The notes under the pieces were generated by a model. That model saw only the letters and a list, made by a program, of their open reading frames with translations, was not told the DNA's origin and searched no databases. From Pachypanchax playfairii (Eukaryota; Chordata; Actinopteri; Cyprinodontiformes; Aplocheilidae), in NCBI GenBank assembly GCA_006937955.1, contig SSNP01000084.1, positions 1,025,090-1,089,089 of the forward strand: 64,000 nt of DNA, written 5' to 3'. This document shows positions 39,101 through 50,700 of this stretch, piece by piece (the first letter of the stretch is position 1; each line of letters begins with the position of its first letter). A program made the position numbers and the translations under genes.

Positions 39101-42100
39101 AAATTATATTAAATATATACTTGAAGTAATTAAATAAAATGATTAATGTCTATAAATATTTTTCTTTCAAAAGTAGGTTTTTGCTTCTATCGTCAACTTT
39201 AACGTGATAAAGTGAATTTCAATAACATCAGTAGCTACGTTTACATGCGCCAAATTTCCCCAATCTGATTAAAATCTTGGTCGATCGGAATTCCCAAATC
39301 CCTGTTTACATGGACACTAACTGAAATGATCTGATCATGCCATGAGTACACATGCACCAAGCACTCAATCAGGTTAAATGAGTTGAGCATGCGCACAGCG
39401 AGTTGTCTTTCCGGGGGAAGAAAAAAAAAGTAAACAAACTCCGTCCTTTCTGCACGTCTTTCCCGCCCCATCGTGTGCTCGAGCTGACTCACGTTATCCC
39501 CAATATGGACCTTCTGCGGGTGATTACCTTTATGTTTGGGTTTTTACTGGTCGCATTAACCAAGCTAGCGGCTGAATACATATTGCTACTGCTCCTCCGC
39601 CACAGGAGAGGAGAGCAGGATGACATGATGACTGCACCAGCAGACCACTTCTGTTTACTTCCCGCTATGTTTTCTACTTGAGTCTGCGAAAGCGGAAAGA
39701 CGTCACGCTGAAGTTGTACGCATGCGCAGTGGGCTCTTTTCACCCTTTCTTTCCGAATGGGTGTGTACATGCACGTCTATCCGAATTAAGATCGGACAAA
39801 ACCACCCCTCTCGATCGGAAGTAAATTTCTTTCGGATCAGGCTGCATCGGATCAAAACATTCTGATTGACATGTTTACATGACGTCTTTTTTATCCGATT
39901 GGGCGTTTATTCCGATTAAATGTGCCCATGTAAACATAGCTAGTGTAATCTGGAATTTCCAGCTATAGTTTTGCTAAAGTAATCTGTGTGTTTATCTGAG
40001 TTTTGGAGTAACGCAGGACATTTTCAACAAGAAAAAATACTCAGTTAAAACATGTAAATGTTTCACCTTATTCTGTGCTATGCAGTGGATGGGTCTGCTG
40101 TGGGCATCAGGTAGCAGCGAGGCAACGGCACCCTTGTTCATATCCAGAACTTGAATGGAGCGATCTGAACCACATGCCAGGACGATGTCTGAAAACAGCT
40201 GTTAAGAACTATTATGATTGGTCCATTGTACAGATTGTATATCATGGAGTTAGTTTTATTATTTTATTTAGCACAACTTTCATGTCATTATGGCTGTATT
40301 TTTACTTGACCTTCAGTGGAAAGTGAATCCTGACAGGATCAAACTCAGTCCAATTGAATTTGGTACAGTAAATTTATAGGAGCTGGTAAATGCTCTGTAA
40401 ATGCTAACAAGGGGTTGGAATGCAGACAGTCCTCAAAGAAAATAGACACCTAAATGCTTTACAAGTTAAATCTGCAGCACAAAGCTTTAGGCTAAGTGTG
40501 AAGACTTTATGAGATTTTTGTGGTTTATATGGAAGTTATCCAAATAGATGCTCTAAGCAAAATGAACAGGCTTATTATGTCAACATTAGTGGTGTCTAAA
40601 CTACACCACTTCCTGTAGCAAAAAGTACAACAAGGAAAGGATGCGTGAGAGAAAGTCATTGACTGCAGATAGAGCTGTGATGTCTGCTGATGATGTTGTT
40701 AAGCAGTTTGCCAGTTTGACGACATTCTGCTGCTCAAATCTAAGGAAAAAAAAACAACAACTTAGTATTCAGCCTCCAAAACAGTAAATACAAGAACAAA
40801 ATGTTCACATATAGACTCATTTTTCACCTGCTTCAGCACCAGGAGAGAAACTACAGGTGTTGTCTTCTACATTTTTACAAGGACAGTACCTTTATAAACA
40901 CTTTGTTAACAGTTTTAGCAGATCCACTCACAAAGTCATCAACCAAATATGTCGTGTACGGTATTTATTTATTTATTGATTGATTGACACCCCGCAGCAC
41001 AAATCTGAACACTCTGGATGTCAATGAATATTAGTGGCGTCTACAGTAGCTGCTAAGCCACCCCCCCCACACCACCCCCCTATCCCAGTCTCTAGCAATA
41101 AAGTCTGTTAGGTTACAAATGTGTTACAGTGTCTTTCCAGAAATCAGCAAATCTTATTTATTACCTTTTAAAACATTTTTAATGCCATCAACAACCAGCC
41201 ATGATAATCCATGAAAACTCTGTATATTAAACAACAACTATTATAAAATGCCTTAAATATATTGTATGGTTTGGCACTATACAAATAAAACTGAACTGGG
41301 AAAAATATGCCTAAAATGTAAAATTTGCCTAAAGAAGCGACATGGATTGTTGCATGTTATGGAACATGCCACAGTGCTCACGCAGAGGTTCATATGCTCG
41401 GTTTTCAACAACTCTGCATGACCAGTCAAAAGCAATTTCTGAAATGGTTCTGCATGTTTACGCTAATGTACATATCATAAATACAGTTTCACAGTGAATC
41501 ACTAGTATTTTTCTTGAAAACCAGAAAGAATTTTAATCAGAATCAAGTTTAATTCTATTTAAGGTCTTAACTTTTACAAAATACATTTAATGACTAGTAA
41601 TGCTTTCCAATGCTCCCCATAAATCCTATGTTAAAACCTAATAGTCTATCATCTTCTGTCAACTAAAATATATTTTATTTTTGTAATATTAGATGAAAAT
41701 TTGTTAATATCCAGTTGGAAGTCCCTGGAAAAAAGAACAGTTCAAATATTGTTCAGAAGGGTAAATGTAATGTAATCATTTACACATAATATTACACAAT
41801 GTATTACCATTATTTACCTTTTCATGCCACCACAGGTGATGTCCACACTGTAGAGGTACAAATACAAAGAAGGTCCTGATGCCAGAAGTAGAAATTTGTC
41901 AAGATAATAAAACTGAGCACCTCTAATCGGTTTGGAGAACATTTTATCACCCTGATGAAAGAAAAGAAAATAATTAAGCTAGTGTCTTTAAATTGTTATT
42001 TTTTCATAATCTAATAATTTATTTAAAGAATGAGCAAAAACTTTACTTACAAATCTGTTTACAAAATTAAAGTAATAAATATTTTTCATATTGAATAACA

Positions 42101-44724
42101 AATAATATTGTTTAAGATAATGAGGATAAAAACCTTGAAAACATTTAATCTTCTACATCAACATTAATAAAATATAGAAAACCTCTGAGCTAAATAAGAA
42201 TTTGTTAATATTCGACACCTTCATAGATCTTCACTTGTGGAACAAGCAAAAGTTTCAGCTGCTGAATGAAATTAGGATTTACAGCAACAATATTTACATG
42301 GTCAACTTTGATCATGTGGGTATTTATAATAAATTGATAAGTCTGCTCAATTTGAAGACTCTTACATTCAACCTCTGTGTATTTTGCATCTTAATAAATC
42401 ACATAGAAGTTTGACTTTCAGTCAAAACAAAGTGTTTTTTTTTACTCTGTCAAAGCCATGACTAATTTACCAGATATGAGATGTGAAAATTTACAATAAC
42501 ATAACTGAAAACTTCTTAAAAACAGTGTGTGACCATTTCAGAAAATGTCCTTCTACATGGTGGAAAGCCCTCATACCAGTGAAGCTCCTGTCTCTCTGAA
42601 AAGACTTCCAAGTGTTGCCAAGCTGTTTTACAAGAATACCAAACATTCACAGACTGGAGATCCAGCCAAACTTTAAATTCATGAAGCAAATTATGGATGG
42701 ACTGTATCATATAGAAGGAAATTTCAAAGAATGGAGACTTACTTTTATTTGGCATGGGAACATATAAACTTATGGGCGTATTAATAAATGTCAAATCCAA
42801 TATAGTTGGGTAAAGAGTTCAGGATGCTCTCAGACTTAATAATTCTAAAAACATTACCAAAAACTTGGCTGTATCCTTTATGTCATAGAAGCTTTTAGGA
42901 TAACATACATACAATTCACATCAGAAATTCAACTGCAAATGTTATTTTGGTCTAATTTATAAAAAAATTTGGAAAGCAAGAGTTTATTTAGTGTTTTTTA
43001 TGTTCTAGAAGGAAAGCGCTGGCAAGATGCTAGAAATATCCTAATTCTTGTTACGATAAAAGCTCTTAACAACATTAATTAATGTGTAAATAGGCTTTTC
43101 TGTCCTTTAGTTGGAACTGACAAGGGGTAGTTATATGAAAAAACCTCAAGAAATACACAAATGGTTAGAGCTGCTCCACTTCTTTTTTCAGATAAACTGT
43201 GTTTTAACTCATTTCTAATTCATCCTTCTTCCTTGTTTTGTGCAGAAAAGCTCAACAACAGCTAATTATTACTAGGGATGTCCTGATCAGGTCTACCGAT
43301 GCCGAGTCTCGATCCGATACTTCTATAATAAGAAAAGAAAAAAAAAGCAAATAAACAGATCCAGGATGTTCTTTATTTTGTATTTAATTCAGCCTATTTT
43401 AACAGCTCTGTTAACAAACAGAGACCTTCAGTGAGGTATCTTCACTTTTGGCCTCTATATATCTGAGCCCTGATCGGGAGGTAACGTCCGATTCTGATCA
43501 AGTCTGAAACCACATGATCAGGCCTAATTTCCAATCATGTGATCAGATCTGGACATCCCTAGTTATTACTCTCATTCCCACTATGTGAGAAATGTGGCAT
43601 CAGTCACTTCTATTAATGAATGTGTTTTTTTATAACTGAGAGAATAAAATCCTCTGTGTGATGCAGATGAAGCAGGTATCTGTATTAAAAGTCAGTGAGA
43701 ATCTGTTACTTCATCTACAGCAACACAGTAAATAATCGAAAAACATTTATTTTGCTTTCCTCCTTTTCATCCCATCTCATGTATAAAAATCTACTGGTAT
43801 TTTATTTCATTTGCATTTTAAGACTGTTATGAATTGTTGCTAAGAGACTGAAATGCTCAGTCGTGTCATTGACTGTTGGTTTACTCAAACAATACACAAT
43901 ATAATTTAAAAACTGTGTTTCTGGAAGTTATCTTGAAAACACTATTACACTGAAGCACTGTGGCTACATACCACTCAACTTTCTACCAAAACTAGTATGA
44001 AACATGAAGGGACTTTTGAGTTTTTTAAACCCTCATAGTAACATTTTTCCAATATGACATCATTCACGATTCTTTCACTTTGACCTTGTTTAAAGATACA
44101 GTTGCAAAATCCTTCTAAATGTCTGAAAGCAAAATCCCCTCAAAAAGACCCACTTATGTATAAATGTATGGGTCTATTACCATGATAATAGCAGGCTTTG
44201 AGCTGCCCTTGGTCCAGATTCGCACTGTCAGATCTTCCGACGCACTCAACCACCACTGTCTGCTGAGGCTCCAGCTCACACTGCTCACCGGCTTGTCATG
44301 ACCTACATTCAAAGGCAGAAATCTCAAATGAGCCTGCTAATACAGTTTTGCAGTCACAACATTTACTTTTATGGTTCTGTTCGGGCAAACTGAAGACAGC
44401 AGGCTCGTGTTAACCAACACATCATCTAAACTTCTGCTCTCTGTCTCTGCTGCCTTCTTGTGGACAGAATATTTTCTAGCAATTAAAACTAATGTTTTGC
44501 AGGCATGAACATCCTGTCTGTATATCTTCAATACCCTGGATTTCTAGTCTAAGCCTTAAATCAATCTGTTACTAAGAAAAACAGACTAAAGTGACTGGAA
44601 GCAAAGCACAGGACTAAAGGGTTTGAATACTCACCTATGTAGACAGTCGGACAACCAGAAAGAGATGACTTGTACAATAACACCGAGCTGTCGCCAAGAC
44701 CACACAGGACGTGTTTTCCATCAC
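24103..44724 (-). CDS. wdr27: wdr27 exons 16-24: C-terminal WD block
   Basis: Residues 464-788. WD units: GKHVLCGLGDSSVLLYKSSL, GHDKPVSSVSWSLSRQWWLS...SEDLTVRIW, HIVLACGSDRSIQVLDM, NLFISSAVTDGVKLWDLR, SPCGRFIACGSEDKCAYIYD, HSDTVLSVAFNPATPE and LLTGTLDGKLRLF. The last exon (24216-24103) continues past the WD strand for about 24 residues to the stop, whereas as I recall it human WDR27 ends soon after the equivalent strand. Introns here are 1-6 kb and hold most of the MITEs. Confidence 0.9.
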
Positions 44725-47700
44725 CTGGGAGGTACAAGGAAAATAAGGATTCTTTTGTTGCAATGTTTTTGGTCAGATTTATTACCACCAAAATTAGGAC
44801 AGCAGTTTTTAAACCACAATGAGGTGTTTTGTATGAAGGAGGACATTTGTTTGAAATTCTTCCGAAAGAAGCCTACAGTCAGTATCAGCTTTGTTTAATG
44901 TACTGTCTACTCCATCTGATAGTGATACAATAATACAATAAATCACTTTGTTTTTGCCTAGTTTTGGGGACCATCAGTGAAGAGTTTGTTTCAATGAATT
45001 GTCTATGAACATTTTCTCCTTGTCAATTTAGAAATATTATCATGATCTGGTACAATTTCCATTATTTCTTCATTCAAGTAAATTTTACTTAGATTTTTGT
45101 GAAGTTTATCTAAATGCTTGTGAACCCAAATTATCATAAAACACTCACCTGAATACTGAAGGCAGGAGACATGCTTGTCTACAATGCTCAGATCCGTGTG
45201 TGGAATAGTTGGTGCTGCACTGTCTGATGGGTAATTGCTGCACAGTAAACCTCTAAATGACAAAAACACACTTGCTGTTGAGATCAAAACAAAACAAACT
45301 CTTAATATTTTCTGAGATGAATGGCAGTAAGGTTCTATTTACACTTTTTTTGTAGTCTTTTTGGAGGAAAGCGTCTTATGAATATTTGTTTCTGGGAAGA
45401 ACATAATCCTCCTGAAAGACAATCGGAGGCAGTAATATCAGTTTGTGAATGTAGTCGTGACATATTGCCATAAAGTTCTGGCACAGATTCAAAACTGTTG
45501 CGTTAGTGCAGCGCTGGAGAGGAAGTGAGACACTCTGACATATATGACATAACAAATTTATTTGCTTTATTACAAGATTTGCTTTTTAAACATACCTTGA
45601 AGAGCTGGCATATCCAGATGACTTCACTTTAGAATTAGAACCTTGTAGTTTTTTTTTTATATACCATGTGGGAAGAAAACAGGAAGCATGTTCAGTTAAA
45701 CAGACCCATGGAGACCCATTATAAAAATATCCACAATGATTTACAAGACTCATTAGTGGAAAATTAAAAAAAAGTTTTCTAAGTCACCAGAAAACTTGAA
45801 TCTGTATTTGTTTATGGTTTGTTGTCATTAACATTTTATTAAACAATCACAAGCACAAATTAACTGATTTTCTGTTTAATTACTGATTTAATCAAATTAA
45901 ACTGTTGGAAAAGAAGCAAAAAAACAGAATAAACACTACACATAACATTATGCAAACAAGAACTTAATATGTAAAAGATGAGGATGTCAAGAGTAAAAAA
46001 AAAGAAGTCATTGCTGGCTTTGTTTTTCTATGTATATATGTATCAGGCTCCTTTACTTTGTATTTCAAACTTTTTCATAATTAGTTTCCCAACCAGAACA
46101 TGTATATTTACCATTTGTCTCTGAATGTACCATATTAATTGAGGCAACCATAACAAAATCTCAAGAGGAAATGATGAATTCCACAAAAGCAACAGTTGTT
46201 TTTTAAACAAATATCCATAGAAATGGACCAGCATTGAAGGCTTTTCATGGTTAATGGAGCTGATAAGTCAGGGAGGAACTATGATATGATATGTTATTTT
46301 ATAGGAGGCTTATTGAGTTAATCTAGAAAAGAGTATTTAAAGACCTCTGACTGACCTCAGTGAGCTGAAAGAACTACAAAATCCACCACAAAGCAGTGAG
46401 ATGTTTTATTCTCCTCACAATTCACTGTCTGTCAGTGCCTTAACTATATAACAATGAGCTCATTTTCTCCATAGCTATTAAAATATTCAAGGCTTTCCAA
46501 AAAAACGTTCCCCCTCAAACACATGCAACAAAAAAAGAAGAAAAAAAACGATGTCCCAAAATAAAAATATTTAATGTACCTAAAACCATCTGGCCAAAAA
46601 CAAAAGGAACACATCTGATTTAGCTTTGCTGTGTAACTACTTAATATAGTTTTGACTACAGGGTATTTACCAATAAAGTTTACAACATATCCATCAAACA
46701 GTTACTCAATTTATTTTTGCATGGATTTTTGCTGTTGGAGGAACATTATGTTTCTGAAATTAATTAATGAAAAGTTTTTCATCCGCTGATGTTTGCAGAA
46801 AAGCATTTCACTTCTTTTATCTTATTTGTTTGGTTTACTTGTTTAGTTATGACATACTTTTAGTTAACAAAAGTTGTTTAAAAATTATAGATTTTTAAAA
46901 TCTAGCATTTTGGTCACACTGGATAATTTAAAATTTCCAAAGACCAGAAAACCTTAAAAAATGAAGTGCTTTACCAAGGGTCACTCAAACACTGTAATAT
47001 AAGTTGTTATATGAAGATTGTTACTAGAAAATACTATTAAATTTTTTTTATTTAAAGAGGCCATTTCATACAAATTTCAGGACTTTGTGGTTATTTCTTA
47101 AGTATTAACCAGTAATATGAAACATTTTATATCTAAAAAACGTCAGGAAACACTGATTAACAGACCTTTCAATCTGTCTGCGTTAAAATTTGGGTGGTTC
47201 CGGCTCGTTCCGTCAGGCCTCGAGCAGCAGCTCGTTCATATTCATTATTCGAATTTGCTGGACTCAGATTGGCTAACAAACTAGCCTATGAGAGCAAGGC
47301 ATACTTTTCCTGCCCCGCTGAATAAGGCAACATCAGACGTCGTGTCTTCCTGTTTGCGACGTCTTATGCTACAGCTTTTAGCCAGCCGCATGCTAGGCGT
47401 GGTTTCAACTGCAGGAGCTGCCGAATACGAACAAACAAAGGAGTTGTGATGAAACAGATACAGGCCGTTCGGACTCGGGAGAACTCGGGTGTTATCGCCA
47501 CCTGCGTAGTTTGAGAGATCAAAACTGAAAGAGAAGTTGTTGACCTGTTTTCACACCCACTATGAAGGTAAGAACACCTGTGGAGCTAAAATATTCAACA
47601 GAAACTTCAGAAAAAACGTTTTTAATGGAAGGGCCTCTTTAAAAAAAAGACTACAGATTATCTGGCAATAATCACTTGGACTGATTAGTCTGGCACTGAG

Positions 47701-50700
47701 AAATCCCTTGACTCTAGCTCTTAACAACCTCATAGACGCCCTGCTGACACAAAATGGTGATTTAGTTTTACTGGGCTGTAAAACTAATTTATGCTGACAT
47801 TACATTAGACACTGTTTGAAGTGCAATGAGACTCAGACAAAATTTCCACGTGGTCACATCATCATAAAATCCCAGCAGTTTGCTTTCTAATTCTTGAATT
47901 CTCTAATAAAAAGAACAAAATCCTATCAATAGCAAAACATCAGCTTCTAATTCAAACTTAGTCAAGACCAGCAGAGTCCTGCAGCCCACAAAAAACTCTC
48001 TTGAAAGTGTGGGATGATGATATCTAGTACTGGATGCACCTTGAAGTGTCTGTCATGGCCTGGCTCTCAACATGTTCCTCATTGTTGGAAAAGTGCAGGA
48101 AAGACAGGATAGACTGAAATCCAGTCCTCACTTTTCCAAAACCTAGAATGAATGTTATCCAAAACCAGCCCAGTAATACTTCAGCTCTGAGTTTTCCATC
48201 AGAGCCATGCACAAAAACAGAGTAAAGAATGCTTTTATCTCCTGGACTGTGACATCATACCAATCCTGGACTCTTGATCTGGGCTACATTGCGCGACTGG
48301 TCAAGTACTGGTGGGCTTATGTGGGTTTGCGCTGTGATCAATGTCCAGAAACTTTCAGTTAGGAAGATTGAAAATACATCAACAGGCTCTGCAATGCTCA
48401 GATCCTTCTCTCCAAGATAACCAACAGGCTCTTCAAAGCTCCAGACCCTTATACACCTCTTCAGCATGCAAAACCTGTCAACCATCATCTACTACAATCT
48501 ACCTCTCATCCTCCGACCTCATGCAGCAGATGGCTCACCTCCTCGTCTTCCTCTACCATGGGACAGCACACCTGGTGCCATGCCAATATGGCGCCCTTCT
48601 CTCTGTTCTCCTGCGGCAGGTGGAAGACAACACTTCCACGCTCCCACTCCAGGGCAGCGCAGTGATGCAGTCACTGCCTCCACTGTCAGAAGAAGTGCTG
48701 TGAAATGCTTCAAAGTCTTGTTGATGCTTCAAAACACCATCTTTCAAATCCATGTGGTTAATAACTGTCACTGATTCAGCTCTTTATTTCTTTCTTACTC
48801 TAATTTATCCTTTTTGTGATGCTCATCTTTTTAATTATATGTTTGTATCAATTCCTTTGTTTGTTTTATCTGTTTTAGCTTCTTGAATTTAATGTGTGTT
48901 TTAATTGTAGTCTTTTACTGATGTTTTTATGTTCAGTGCTTTGGTTGGTAATGACATGTTTTAAAAGTGCTGTACAAATAAAGTGGAAGTGGAAGTTGTG
49001 ACTGCAGATAAATGTGTTAAAATCAACTGAATACTGGTAGCTGCAAAGAAAAATACCAGTGATACATTTAAATGCCTGTTGATTATATTTTTTGTATTGA
49101 AACTGTTGTAATTATGTGAATCACGTGATTAAAGGGTTAATATATTGGGTTTCATGGAAAATATATTATTGGGATGAAGTGTGTAACAATGATTTATTGC
49201 AATCCTTTGTGATCTTTATAATTTTTGCTATAATGTGCAGCTCTACTTTAATCTGAATATTTGTTTTTTTGGATAAATATGACAGAATTTCTGAAAAAGG
49301 CAACAGGATACAGTAATTGAAATATACAACAAATCACAGATTTTGTGGCAACAGTTTCTGACTCTGCACTTACAGCTTTTAACAGAGCTACAGATCTGTG
49401 CCAGACTTACAAAAGAGGAACATTTTCCTTTCCAGGAGTCTCAGGGGTTTATGGTGTAATTTGTGTATGGTTCTGCAAATATCTTTAAGAATACAGAGAT
49501 GCATGGGGGAGCAAGGAAGGCTGGCCTGTAAATGTTTGTGGTTTTTTGCTCCGTTGCTGCAGTCACACAGCACTTCTCAGTTACGCAGAAGATCCCCTAC
49601 AAAGTCTGGCACTGAGAAATCCCTCGACTCCAGCTGTGGGGAGTCAAGCTAGAATTGGCTTTCTCAGCACTTATTCTCTGTAGGAGCATTAAGTAACCCT
49701 CAATATACTTAGCAGAGTAGTTTCAAGCTGCCATACGATGCATGAAAGAAATACAAGATTCCACTACTGCAGAAATACAATATTAAATGTGCTAAACTTT
49801 AGATGTTAAGTGTTTATATATTGTACAAAAGTAAATATTAAGGAATGCAACGCAGCAATGAATCCCACATCAGCACTCAACAGCACAGGGTTTCTTAACC
49901 CTAATCCTATCCATCCATCATATTTACAGATAATAAGAAAGTGTTCAGTACCTCTTGCATTAGTCCATTAGACTCAAGCACAACTACAGTTTAATAGAAC
50001 TTCTGCAGCCATGTTTTTATAATACAAAGTCATCAAATTACAGTAGGCCCAATTTTACTTTTTGTGCATGAGCAAAAGTAAAATGTGAATGACTTTTTAG
50101 ATGATTAATGGGTTACTGACCTTTCTTTTTAGGGTGGATGGGCACCTTCTTCTTTAACTGAGCATTCAGCGGAGATCCACGCTGTGGAGCAGAACTAAAA
50201 ACAAGGACAGAGGAAAACAGGGTAGGGCCATGTTACTGGAACTTAAACAGCAAAGCATTTTCCATTTGTTATGGATTATTAGCCCCTCTAATTACAAGCA
50301 CCTTAATATTGCAGAGTCATGAAAAACCAGACGGCATGAATGGTTCTGGGTAATGGGTAAGTTAATATGGAAATGTCAGAGGGAACCACAGGCATGAAGC
50401 CAACTAAAAAAAAGACCAGTATGTTCTACACAGCATGATGTTAAAACAAAATTCTACAATATATATTAATCCCAACAGTAAATTAGAAGTTGTTTCAGAA
50501 AGTTGTGATATAGGGTTCTAATTGTGGAAGAAGGATCTCCTGTAGCTGTCTGAAGCTGTGGATCTGAAGAAACCTCTGACTGAAGACACTGTCACTGAGT
50601 TATTATGTACTGAAGAGGATGATGAGGGTTTTACATTGTGTTTTTCATTTTTTGAAGCATCCTCGTTTGACTAGACTAGTTCACAGCACAGAACCAGCTT

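Noticed and set aside
39403..39770. Hydrophobic overlapping frames on both strands as a small membrane protein gene
   Set aside because: Fully inside a TIR element with TA borders, so repeat-derived rather than a host gene.
40609..40739. wdr27 exon 19 read through to an in-frame stop, suggesting a truncated gene
   Set aside because: A GC donor with U12-type context lies inside the frame and joins to the next conserved exon in phase; the GT-starting alternative (GTTGTA) breaks the frame.
48341..48774. Overlapping frames of 120 and 102 residues in wdr27 intron 12
   Set aside because: Proline- and serine-rich frames on both strands without family motifs; explained by locally higher GC content and probable repeat origin.
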